Positions 1 to 6,877 of a DNA stretch of 9,230 nucleotides are shown here, in pieces. The stretch spans positions 1 through 9,230 of the forward strand of contig JAAYFZ010000095.1 of assembly GCA_012727965.1 (NCBI GenBank), written 5' to 3'. The notes beneath the pieces were generated by a model. It ran no database searches, had not been told where the DNA came from, and saw only the letters and a program-made list of their open reading frames with translations. Position 1 is the stretch's first letter. The number at the start of each line of letters is the position of its first letter. The position numbers and the translations under genes were made by a program. The DNA comes from Clostridiaceae bacterium (GTDB taxonomy: Bacteria > Bacillota > Clostridia > Saccharofermentanales > UBA5734).

Positions 1-787
1 TGATATACGAGATATTGGGTGTTATTTCTTCAACCTCTGATGTATATATTTTTAGTTCCATTCTTTTTTCTTCAACATTCGGATCATCGCTAAGATCAGC
101 CGCAATAGTAGTATCATTCATTTGAAGCGGCTCAAAAATGTTATCCCTTACATATCGATAGTACGGAATGCCAGAAATACATTCCACAATATAAGCTGCA
201 AGAGTAGTGCCCCAATTACTGTATGCAGTTATGCTGCCTGGTTCAAATATCTGTTCAGGCTGAATCTCCCGTAGAAATTCCTCAAGGGAAACAATCCTCT
301 CTTTTCTCCCTGTCGCCATACCTAAAATGCTATCTTCAAAACCTGCATTGTGGTTCATCAGGTTCAGCATGGTAATTGGCTTATCATACGAGCGATTACG
401 CAAAAAATTATCAGGTAGATATTCGCTAATATCGATATCCAAATCAATTTTTCCCTGCTCGACTAACTGCATCACACTGATCCATACTAATAATTTGGAA
501 ACAGAGCCCCATTCCATTACGGTCGCGCTAGAAACTGCAATTTCATTCTGCACATCCATATAGCCAAAATGTTCTTTATATAAAGTTTCATCTGCACTAA
601 ATACAGCTACACTCATTCCCGCGGTCGTAATGCTATTGTCACTTACAAATTTTCGGATATCACTTCCAATGTCACTAATGTAACTGCGATCATCTTCTTC
701 AGCCGCACTAACACCAATTGCAGCTATAGGTTGCAATATGAAAGCAAAAACTATTGTAAGCAATAGAATCAAATGTAGCTTTTTCAT
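1..787 (-). CDS. Secreted serine hydrolase, beta-lactamase class C / low-MW PBP-like family (3' part outside window)
   Basis: The reading frame is open from the ATG at 785-787 to the left edge (262 complete codons) with no stop, so the C-terminal part is missing. Residues 1-29 look like a signal peptide or membrane anchor: MKK, a long hydrophobic run, then VSAA before an acidic stretch. The serine-hydrolase catalytic set is visible: S95-V-S-K98 (SxxK, nucleophile and general base) within EWGSVSKLL, followed by a VMQLVEQGKIDLD helix typical of the family, and Y189-S-N191 (YxN). The third motif (KTG/HTG-like) would lie beyond the window. Members act outside the membrane on beta-lactams, peptidoglycan peptides or D-amino-acid peptides and esters; the substrate cannot be told from this fragment. 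A GGGGAG ribosome binding site lies at 798-803. The gene starts 54 bp after the YhaN-type gene on the same strand, but it is much more AT-rich than that gene, so a shared function is doubtful. Confidence 0.85.
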   Translation of the reverse strand, partial: MKKLHLILLLTIVFAFILQPIAAIGVSAAEEDDRSYISDIGSDIRKFVSDNSITTAGMSVAVFSADETLYKEHFGYMDVQNEIAVSSATVMEWGSVSKLLVWISVMQLVEQGKIDLDIDISEYLPDNFLRNRSYDKPITMLNLMNHNAGFEDSILGMATGRKERIVSLEEFLREIQPEQIFEPGSITAYSNWGTTLAAYIVECISGIPYYRYVRDNIFEPLQMNDTTIAADLSDDPNVEEKRMELKIYTSEVEEITPNISYI

Positions 788-841
788 TCTCACTTTACTC
801 CCCTGCCTAACCTCTCAGCCTAAGTTATCAGACAAGAAGTA

Positions 842-3800
842 TTAGGCATCGTCATAATCTACATCTCTCGCAAGAATTATCGAATTCGCGCCGAGCTTGG
901 CGCCCATATCAGCAATACGGCTATGGCAGGTAAACAGAAGCACCTGTTGGGCCTTATCACCATTCTGGTGATATTCGCTGATAAAACGCATGCCCTCAGC
1001 AGCTCTCGTATCATCATACAGGGTGAAGATATCATCAAGCAATAGTGGCAGCGCTTCCTTGCCATTCGTCACCAATTCAGTAATGGCCAGTCTCAGAGCC
1101 AGGTAAGCCTGGTCGATCGTGCCACTGCTGAGATAACCCCACTCTCTCAAGCTGCGGTCGCTGCTATTCTCGAAGGTTATTGAAAAATCTCTCGATACTG
1201 CCACATTGCTGTACTTGCCCTGCGTCAGCTCCTTGAAGATTGCCGCCGTCCTGGTGTTGACCAGCGGTCCGAAGCTGCGCTGCACCTCTTCAAAAGCCTC
1301 TTCCATGGCTTTTGCAGCTATCCCGAGAACATCTAAGTCAGTGCTGATTTTTTCGATCTTTTCTTCCATTTGTTCGATTTCATTATCAATCTGACTGACA
1401 TTGCGCAGCTTACGGTATTTCTCGCGAATCGAACCCTCGCTGCCGGCAATTCGGCCGCCAAGCTCGTTGATCTGGACTTCGAGGTCTGAAATCCTTTGTT
1501 CAAGTGTATTGAGATCAACCGGCTCAGATGACGCACCCGGTTCAATCGTATCGCCCGGTTCAACCAGCTCGCTTGTTTCATTCGAAGCTGTCGGTCCACT
1601 TGACGCTTTTAACTCATTAAGCAGCTGACTTACCTGCTGCAGCTGTGCCTCAAGCTCTGGGATGGCCTTATTTTCAGTATCCTTGAAACTGCTCTGATAG
1701 CCAATGATTTCAGCATTCAGATTATTAATACGAGCAATTTTATGCTCAAGCTCGTCGAGCAAAACCAATACATGATCGACCGACTCGGCCGTCTTATAGG
1801 ACGAGACAAAATCCAGCAGTTCCTGCTTCTTGCCCGTGAGCTTCTGCTTAAGTTCAGCGATCTTCTCCGCTGATTCACCAGCGGACTTTGCTGCTGCTTC
1901 AAGCTGCAGTTTATGGCTGTTCCATAGCTTCTCCAGTTGATAGATCTCTTCCAGCGTTTGTACATCAAAATCAGCCAGGCCTGTTGCCAGCGATTGTGCC
2001 ATCTGATTATATTTCTGATTCAGCTCCGCTAGCTGCTTCTGGTTCTCGCTGATCAGTACATCGGTTTCGAAATCATCTGCTGCCCGCTTCTCAATAATTG
2101 GTCCGCGTTTATCGGCAATCGAAGCTTTTTTGCCCTCGATCTGCTTCTCAAGAGCTTCGAAGTCTGCTTGCAGTTTTGCCAGCTGCGCCTTCTTCTCATC
2201 ATAATCACTATCAGCTGACTCCAGCTGCTGCTCGGCTTTTGCCAGGATTTCATCTAACTCGGCTGCCTGTTTTCTGAGCGTTTCTTCCTGTGCTGCTGCT
2301 TCTTGGTTTTTTACGTGAACAGCTTCCAGCTCTTGCTCAGCAGAAGTTTTATCCTGATTGAAAATAAATTGCTCCTGTTGGAGCTGCTTTTCTGCCTGTT
2401 CGACAGCGCGTGGGTCGGTGCTCTGTCTGGTTATTGTTCGAGCCGGTACCTTGCGCACAGAAAAAACCAGTATGATCGCTGCGGCGATGATCAGCAGGAA
2501 GAGAAATGGATCGACAATTATTCCAAGGATCAGGCTAAGAAGGGCAATCGCGATACCTGCTGCTACGAGAGGTTTCTTGATTTCACGGCAAGCTGGAATG
2601 TCCTCCTGATAGACTTGAGGCTGCCGCGCTTTTTCCAGCTGCTGCTCAGCCATGCTGATCCTGAGATTGAATTGGTCGCTGACTGATTTGAGCTTATTCT
2701 GCGCGTTATTGAGTTCAAGCTCAGCCTGGCGATTCAAACGCTGCGCTTCCTCGATCTCGTTCTTCAGCCCCTTTTGAGCATTTAAGTGGTCCTGTCTCTC
2801 TTGTTTTAGCTTCTCATATTTTTCGGACGCAAACTCTGTGGCCTCTTTGATCTCCGCGAGAGCCGTTTTGCCCGTCTCAAGCGATGATGTCAGCTCGGCA
2901 TGCTCCTGCTCAAGATTTGACAGCTCTTGCAGCTTATCGATTTCATCGCTAAGAGCATTGCGCTCGCGTTCAGTCTGGGCGATATCCTTTTCCAGCTGGC
3001 GCAGGGTTTCTGTTCTGCCCTCCGGTATCTCCCTAATAGCAGCTGACTGTAGTTCTTCCAGTTTCTTCTGCTGCTCCTGCTGTTGGACCTCAGTTTCTTC
3101 CAGATTATTAATCAGCTGATTATACTCATTGATCTTCTGCTCAGCCGCTACGATGAAGCTGTCATCAAGAACAATATCCGGCCGCTCTAATTCCCGCTTG
3201 AGCTTCAGCAGCTCATCTGTTTTTTGATCAAGTTCCTTGCGTCTCTTGATCGCTTTTTCAAGCTCCTGCTGTTCCTTATCAACTGCCAACAGCTTGAGCC
3301 GCGAACGAAAAACGTCTCTTTTTCCTGATAGTTCAAGCTGCTGTTCCCGCATGCGCTCGATCTCGAACTGGGCGTTAGCTTTTGCCTGTTCATTTTGAAG
3401 AGCTTGATCCCGCTCTGTCCGCAGCTGAGCCAGTTTGCTATGCGACTCCGGCAGCAGGCCTTTTGCTTTCTGTTTGCCTTGAAGCTTCTGCCTGGCAGCA
3501 TCGAGCTTATCCGCAACCTTCTTGTATGAGGTGTTTTCCTCACCAGTAGTCACGAGATTAAGCAGCCGCTGCATGATCTCGTCGTCTTTTCCCGTGCCGC
3601 TGATCAGGCTGCCGTTCTGACCGATAAAAACACTCTTCTCAAAAGCTTCGAGTCCGAGGTCGAAAAATATTTGTCCCGGCTCCTGATTTCGCATAAGAGG
3701 AATATCCGCACCGGTATCAAGATTCGTGATTTTGATCTTATCGCTCGAATTGGTCTTGCCAAAATTGCGGTCGAGCTGATACCTCGCACCGTCAGCACAA

Positions 3801-4039
3801 AATCTGATCGACCCGCCCATGCGGTCGCTATGCCAGGGGCGATAAAGTTCCCTCAGTTTCTCGCGAATATTGTTGCGCGACCTGCTCGTATCGCCGTAAA
3901 ACATCATCCTGACAAAAGCCATCAGCGTGCTTTTGCCGTCTTCGTTATTACCATATATGACATTGAAATCACTGCCGAGATCAAGCTCGAATCGTTCAAA
4001 TTTGCCGAAGCTGTCAATATAGATTTTCTCAATATTCAT
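842..4039 (-). CDS. yhaN: Coiled-coil AAA/SMC-like ATPase of the YhaN/SbcC family with a central transmembrane hairpin
   Basis: 1065 aa. This is probably the ATPase partner of the upstream nuclease in DNA double-strand end or hairpin processing (Mre11-Rad50-like architecture). The N-terminal half-site has Walker A GNNEDGKST (residues 30-38) and a Q-loop around FIGQNG (139-143). Long Glu/Gln/Lys/Leu-rich coiled coils follow (about 175-475 and 540-805). The C-terminal half-site has a signature YLSSGTIDQ (969-977), Walker B LPLLLDDIF (997-1005) and a switch histidine in TCHSRI (H1039). Between the coils, residues about 490-528 form two adjacent hydrophobic segments split by Asp-Pro. The protein has only three cysteines (C81, C484, C1038) and no CxxC, so the Rad50/SbcC zinc hook is absent. 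The start at 4039 is supported by a strong ribosome binding site inside the upstream gene. The reading frame is intact. The symbol is by architecture and pairing; a generic SbcC label is the alternative. Confidence 0.87.
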   Translation of the reverse strand: MNIEKIYIDSFGKFERFELDLGSDFNVIYGNNEDGKSTLMAFVRMMFYGDTSRSRNNIREKLRELYRPWHSDRMGGSIRFCADGARYQLDRNFGKTNSSDKIKITNLDTGADIPLMRNQEPGQIFFDLGLEAFEKSVFIGQNGSLISGTGKDDEIMQRLLNLVTTGEENTSYKKVADKLDAARQKLQGKQKAKGLLPESHSKLAQLRTERDQALQNEQAKANAQFEIERMREQQLELSGKRDVFRSRLKLLAVDKEQQELEKAIKRRKELDQKTDELLKLKRELERPDIVLDDSFIVAAEQKINEYNQLINNLEETEVQQQEQQKKLEELQSAAIREIPEGRTETLRQLEKDIAQTERERNALSDEIDKLQELSNLEQEHAELTSSLETGKTALAEIKEATEFASEKYEKLKQERQDHLNAQKGLKNEIEEAQRLNRQAELELNNAQNKLKSVSDQFNLRISMAEQQLEKARQPQVYQEDIPACREIKKPLVAAGIAIALLSLILGIIVDPFLFLLIIAAAIILVFSVRKVPARTITRQSTDPRAVEQAEKQLQQEQFIFNQDKTSAEQELEAVHVKNQEAAAQEETLRKQAAELDEILAKAEQQLESADSDYDEKKAQLAKLQADFEALEKQIEGKKASIADKRGPIIEKRAADDFETDVLISENQKQLAELNQKYNQMAQSLATGLADFDVQTLEEIYQLEKLWNSHKLQLEAAAKSAGESAEKIAELKQKLTGKKQELLDFVSSYKTAESVDHVLVLLDELEHKIARINNLNAEIIGYQSSFKDTENKAIPELEAQLQQVSQLLNELKASSGPTASNETSELVEPGDTIEPGASSEPVDLNTLEQRISDLEVQINELGGRIAGSEGSIREKYRKLRNVSQIDNEIEQMEEKIEKISTDLDVLGIAAKAMEEAFEEVQRSFGPLVNTRTAAIFKELTQGKYSNVAVSRDFSITFENSSDRSLREWGYLSSGTIDQAYLALRLAITELVTNGKEALPLLLDDIFTLYDDTRAAEGMRFISEYHQNGDKAQQVLLFTCHSRIADMGAKLGANSIILARDVDYDDA

Positions 4040-5273
4040 CGAGCTTCACCTCCCCGTCAAAACTCATGATGCCCAGTTCAAGAGCACGCTTCAGTTTATC
4101 GGTTTCAGTTATTTGCCTGACACCGTCCCTCTCACTGTTATCAGCAGCAGGGCCACTGGTGTCCAGAGCAACAATCGGCAGCTGTGACCGTCTGCCAGCA
4201 TGCTCTGCTCTATCGGCAGCGGCGATTCTCTCCAGCATTTTACGCACGAATATGCCCCTGAGCGAGGATTCTTTTGCCAGTTCCTCATAATCGACCTCGA
4301 TATGAGTATGGTCGGCGATCTTCACGAAATAAAGCGACTCGCTCAGCACTTCCCTGATCGTGGCCAGCGGCAGAACAAAAGTCTCGTCGATACTGCCAGT
4401 CAGCTGCAGCTTATAATAGTGACGGCCGAAATCGCTGCCATAGCGTGTCTGCAGCTCAGCCAGCACAAGCCTAACGATCTCACCTTCTGAGTTTAGACCG
4501 GAAATATCGATCGCCTCTGAAAGAAACATCCGGCTGCAAACCGGCCTGAATTCAAGCCTCGCGGTATTCTTGCTGACAGTGCCGATATAAACACCCTTTT
4601 CACCAAGCTCGTCGAAACCTCGCCCGTCCGGACAGCCCGGATATGAATACGAACAAGGACCCGTCCGCAAAATAGCAGTTCGCTTATGGATATGACCCAG
4701 CGCGACATAGCTGAAACCGCTCGCCGCCAACTGTGCCTCCGTCACCAGATTATAATCGCTTATGGCGCCATTTGGCCCGAGGTCGCCATGGAGCACGCAG
4801 ATATTAATGAGTGATGAGTCCAGCATCAGGCCGCCTGCATCTTCAAGCAAAGACTCGCGCTGATAAGTGCAGGTGAAGCCGGCACCACAAACAGCAAAAC
4901 CCCGCTCCGGGAACTCGACTTTTGCCAGATCAGAACGGAAGATGATGACATTTTCCGGCCAGTTATTACCGGCAAAAGGCGAGTCGATCGAGACATAGTC
5001 GTGATTTCCAGGTGCGATCGCAGCGACAGTACTGCCCATGTTTTTAAGATACTCTTTCACCGACTGCACCGTCGCATCGTCAACATTTGCGCCCTCGAAC
5101 ATATCGCCAGCAATCAACAGCAGATCGACGCCCTCGTCACGGCAAATATTAGTGATACGGCGAAAAGTCCCCAGCAGCTCCTGCTTTCGCTGCGCCGCCG
5201 AGCCCGGAGCGCCGGTCAGCTCCGAACCTAAATGCAGATCCGCACAATGCAAAACTTTTATTCCCTCAACCAT
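4029..5273 (-). CDS. yhaO: Metallophosphoesterase DNA exonuclease, YhaO/SbcD (Mre11-like) family
   Basis: 414 aa, about the size of Bacillus YhaO. The calcineurin-like two-metal nuclease motifs appear in order: D12-x-H14 in HCADLHLG, G56-D57 in IAGDMFEG, G89-N-H-D92 in PGNHDY, H162 in LHGD, and G193-H-I-H196 in LGHIHKR. These are the Mn-binding and catalytic positions of SbcD/Mre11 nucleases. Residues about 245-350 form the small C-terminal region that in this family contacts the ATPase partner (established for relatives, inferred here). The tail (about 356-395) is polar and probably flexible. The start at 5273 is preceded by AAGGAAGG at 5281-5288, 7 nt from the ATG. The stop codon overlaps the ATPase gene by 11 bp, implying translational coupling and a fixed nuclease-ATPase complex. 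A probable promoter sits at 5351-5379. No frameshift or missing ligand is seen. Confidence 0.9.
   Translation of the reverse strand: MVEGIKVLHCADLHLGSELTGAPGSAAQRKQELLGTFRRITNICRDEGVDLLLIAGDMFEGANVDDATVQSVKEYLKNMGSTVAAIAPGNHDYVSIDSPFAGNNWPENVIIFRSDLAKVEFPERGFAVCGAGFTCTYQRESLLEDAGGLMLDSSLINICVLHGDLGPNGAISDYNLVTEAQLAASGFSYVALGHIHKRTAILRTGPCSYSYPGCPDGRGFDELGEKGVYIGTVSKNTARLEFRPVCSRMFLSEAIDISGLNSEGEIVRLVLAELQTRYGSDFGRHYYKLQLTGSIDETFVLPLATIREVLSESLYFVKIADHTHIEVDYEELAKESSLRGIFVRKMLERIAAADRAEHAGRRSQLPIVALDTSGPAADNSERDGVRQITETDKLKRALELGIMSFDGEVKLDEY
4047..4055 (-). promoter_or_regulatory. Ribosome binding site of the YhaN-type gene, inside the nuclease gene
   Basis: Read on the minus strand this is GGGGAGGTG, 7 nt before the ATG at 4037-4039. 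It lies within the last codons of the nuclease gene and fixes the ATPase start. The 11-bp overlap and strong site suggest coupled translation of the two subunits. Confidence 0.8.
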
Positions 5274-5350
5274 ATGCTGTCCTTCCTTTTATAGCAGCCA
5301 GGCTTCGCCGTGCCCTGCACGTCTGACCACAGGATTTCCTATTGCTGACT

Positions 5351-5379
5351 ATTATATAATTTATTTCGCCTTCTGTGGA
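5351..5379 (-). promoter_or_regulatory. Probable sigma-A promoter of the yhaO-yhaN operon
   Basis: On the minus strand there is a perfect TATAAT at 5356-5351, preceded after 17 bp by TCCACA (5379-5374, four of six matches to TTGACA). It is about 78 bp before the nuclease ATG and is the only well-formed site seen in this leader. The call rests on motif and position only. Confidence 0.55.
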
Positions 5380-5386
5380 CCCATTG

Positions 5387-5401
5387 TCGACAAAAAGTCG
5401 A
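5387..5401. repeat. Short inverted repeat upstream of the yhaO promoter
   Basis: TCGAC-AAAAA-GTCGA, a 5-bp perfect inverted repeat with a 5-base spacer. With one unpaired base the symmetry extends outward (TTG on the left, ACAA on the right). It lies 8 bp upstream of the proposed -35 box, where an operator could sit. It may equally be chance. Confidence 0.3.
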
Positions 5402-5419
5402 ACAAATTTTCTGAATTTG

Positions 5420-5461
5420 TGGTGGCGGCGGCGTGGTTGCAGTGAGCGGCGTGGTGGCGGT
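5420..5461. repeat. GTGGCGG-rich low-complexity stretch
   Basis: Degenerate GTGGCGG/GCGGCG repeats with almost no C outside GGC triplets on the plus strand; 31 of 40 bases are G or C in 5421-5460. It lies between the yhaO promoter and the GCCAGG repeat family. The GG runs could form a two-layer G-quadruplex, which cannot be judged from sequence alone. No convincing gene covers it. Confidence 0.5.
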
Positions 5462-5605
5462 GCCAGGGAGTGCCGGTTTGGGGACACCATGGCGCCAGGG
5501 AGCGTCAGGTTAACTGCGGTTACATCCAGGAAGACGCCAGGGGGTCCCCGGTTGAGGTGCCAGGCAGTCCGCGTTTAACACCCGGTTACACTCAGGAAGC
5601 ACCTC
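5462..5605. repeat. GCCAGG repeat family: four imperfect units in A-B-A-B order
   Basis: Four units each open with GCCAGG, at 5462, 5494, 5536 and 5559. The two long units (5494-5535 and 5559-5605) share GCCAGGnAG, then GTTTAAC/GGTTAAC, then CGGTTACAnnCAGGAAG (5517-5533 and 5583-5599), 65-66 bp apart. The two short units (5462-5493 and 5536-5558) share GCCAGGG(A/G)GT and CCGGTT. The block therefore reads as a diverged duplication of a short+long module. It is GC-rich (67% over 5421-5580 by my count). A further degenerate copy, GCCAGGTTATCCAGG, is at 5672-5686. I see no transposase, no inverted ends and no coding potential. Function is unknown; an interspersed intergenic repeat is the simplest idea. 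Confidence 0.65.
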
Positions 5606-5607
5606 GT

Positions 5608-5636
5608 TTGACATGATCACATCCTTGCAATACAGT
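5608..5636 (+). promoter_or_regulatory. Probable sigma-A promoter of mtnA
   Basis: A perfect TTGACA (5608-5613), a 17-bp spacer, then TACAGT (5631-5636, four of six matches to TATAAT). It begins directly after the last GCCAGG repeat unit and points at mtnA, giving a predicted transcript start near 5643. Confidence 0.6.
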
Positions 5637-5642
5637 GAATTT

Positions 5643-5776
5643 ATCGGAATACTGCATGGAAGATGACTTTTGCCAGGTTATCCAGGCTAGGTGATATCTT
5701 ATGGGTACTGGTTTGTTGATAAGTCGAGACAGCGGTTAGTCTTACTCACATATACAAAAGCGAGAGGATGTAAAAT
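5643..5776 (+). other. mtnA 5' leader, about 134 nt, no recognised riboswitch
   Basis: This lies between the predicted transcription start and the mtnA ATG. It holds only weak pairings: CTTAT with ATAAG around the segment after 5697, and AGAC with GTCT near 5730-5745. I looked for S-box (SAM-I) features because mtnA belongs to methionine salvage and did not find them. The mtnA ribosome binding site, GAGAGG at 5762-5767, is 9 nt before the ATG. Confidence 0.4.
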
Positions 5777-6877
5777 ATGGCCAGCAAAAACATCATGGAC
5801 TTCGATACGGTTGCGCTTGATGATGCGAAGGGCGCTTTGGTGATAATTGATCAGACGAAGCTCCCCAATGAGCTGAAGATTCTTGAGCTGACCGAGCTGA
5901 AGGATATCTGGGAAGCGATTTATTTGCTGAGAGTCCGGGGGGCGCCGGCGATCGGTGTCGCGGCTGCTATTGGAATTTATCTTGCGGCCAGGCAAATTAG
6001 TGCGGGCGATAATGATTTTGACACTTTTTATAGCAAGTTCACCGAGGCAAAAGACTATCTCGCCAGCTCGCGTCCGACGGCGGTGAATCTTTTCTGGGCA
6101 CTAGGTCGCATGGACAATGTTGTTAAGGCAAATTCAGATAAATCGGTGGAGAAAATAGTGGAAAAACTTCGCGATGAGGCGGTCGAGATCAGAGAAGAGG
6201 ATATCCGCGTCTGCAGATCGATCGGCGAATATGGATTGACACTAATCCAAGATGGCTGCGGGATTTTAACGCATTGCAATGCCGGTCAGCTGGCGACGGT
6301 CAAGTATGGGACCGCGCTCGCGCCGATTCATCTCGGTCGGGAAAGAGGTTATAACTTCCGGGTTTTTGCCGATGAAACCAGACCGCTGCTGCAAGGAGCG
6401 CGGCTCACGGCTTATGAGCTTCAATCGAATGGCATCGATACGACTGTCATTTGTGACAATATGGCCTCTCAGGTGATGAAAAATGGCTGGATCGACGCGA
6501 TTTTTGTCGGCTGTGATAGAGTCGCGGCCAACGGTGATGCCTGCAACAAAATCGGCACTTCAGGCCTGGCGATCCTGGCAAAATACTATGGAATACCTTT
6601 TTATGTCTGCGCGCCAACTTCTACCATTGATATGACAATGAAGCGAGGCGAGGATATCGAAATTGAGGAGCGTCCTTCTCATGAAGTTACAGAGATGTGG
6701 TATAAACAGCGGATGGCACCGGAAGGCGTTGGCGTATATAACCCGGCTTTTGATTTCGCTGATAATGAGCTGATTACAGCGATCATCACTGAGTATGGCA
6801 TTGCCAGACCACCATATAGTGCTAGTCTCAAGGAAATATTTGCGCAAAAGGAGCTTACTCGCCATGTCGGAGATTAA
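5777..6877 (+). CDS. mtnA: Methylthioribose-1-phosphate isomerase family protein (MtnA / eIF2B-like sugar-1-phosphate isomerase)
   Basis: 366 aa, normal family length. MtnA converts 5-methylthioribose-1-phosphate to methylthioribulose-1-phosphate in the methionine salvage pathway (cytoplasmic). The family fingerprints are all present: RGAPAIG (54-60), SSRPTAVNLFWAL (97-109), THCNAGQLATV (165-175) with the catalytic cysteine C167, DETRPLLQGARLTAYEL (199-215), and GCDRVAANGDACNKIGTSGLA (245-265) with the catalytic aspartate D247. The start is supported by GAGAGG upstream. It overlaps the 2H phosphoesterase gene by 14 bp, so the two are almost certainly co-transcribed and coupled. No other methionine salvage gene (mtnK, mtnB, mtnN) is in view. 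MtnA relatives also isomerise 5-deoxyribose-1-phosphate or ribose-1,5-bisphosphate, so the family is certain but the exact substrate is not. Confidence 0.92.
   Translation: MASKNIMDFDTVALDDAKGALVIIDQTKLPNELKILELTELKDIWEAIYLLRVRGAPAIGVAAAIGIYLAARQISAGDNDFDTFYSKFTEAKDYLASSRPTAVNLFWALGRMDNVVKANSDKSVEKIVEKLRDEAVEIREEDIRVCRSIGEYGLTLIQDGCGILTHCNAGQLATVKYGTALAPIHLGRERGYNFRVFADETRPLLQGARLTAYELQSNGIDTTVICDNMASQVMKNGWIDAIFVGCDRVAANGDACNKIGTSGLAILAKYYGIPFYVCAPTSTIDMTMKRGEDIEIEERPSHEVTEMWYKQRMAPEGVGVYNPAFDFADNELITAIITEYGIARPPYSASLKEIFAQKELTRHVGD
6846..6853 (+). promoter_or_regulatory. Ribosome binding site deciding the 2H phosphoesterase start
   Basis: AAAAGGAG lies inside the end of mtnA, 10 nt before the ATG at 6864. 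It favours that start over the in-frame ATG at 6795, which would need a 23-residue extension overlapping mtnA by 83 bp. Confidence 0.7.

Noticed and set aside
2456..2620. Zinc hook in the SbcC-like protein
   Set aside because: Only one cysteine (C484) lies near the middle of the protein. No CxxC is present anywhere.
2303..2686. 127-aa open frame on the plus strand
   Set aside because: It lies wholly antisense to the YhaN-type coiled-coil gene, has no recognisable domain or ribosome binding site, and is explained by that gene's codon pattern.
3671..4069. 132-aa open frame on the plus strand
   Set aside because: Antisense to the Walker A end of the ATPase gene and the end of the nuclease gene; no family resemblance.
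5375..5578. Small open frames over the GC-rich intergenic block
   Set aside because: Composition is repeat-driven and Arg/Gly-rich, with no ribosome binding site and no similarity between frames. Repeats explain the openness.
5462..5605. CRISPR array
   Set aside because: Repeats are imperfect, of two alternating types and unequal spacing, with no unique spacers and no cas genes.
5643..5776. SAM (S-box) riboswitch in the mtnA leader
   Set aside because: The conserved core segments and the stem order of the S-box are not present, and no terminator-antiterminator pair is visible.
6795..6863. Upstream ATG at 6795 as the 2H phosphoesterase start
   Set aside because: It would overlap mtnA by 83 bp and lacks a good ribosome binding site, whereas 6864 has AAAAGGAG at proper spacing.
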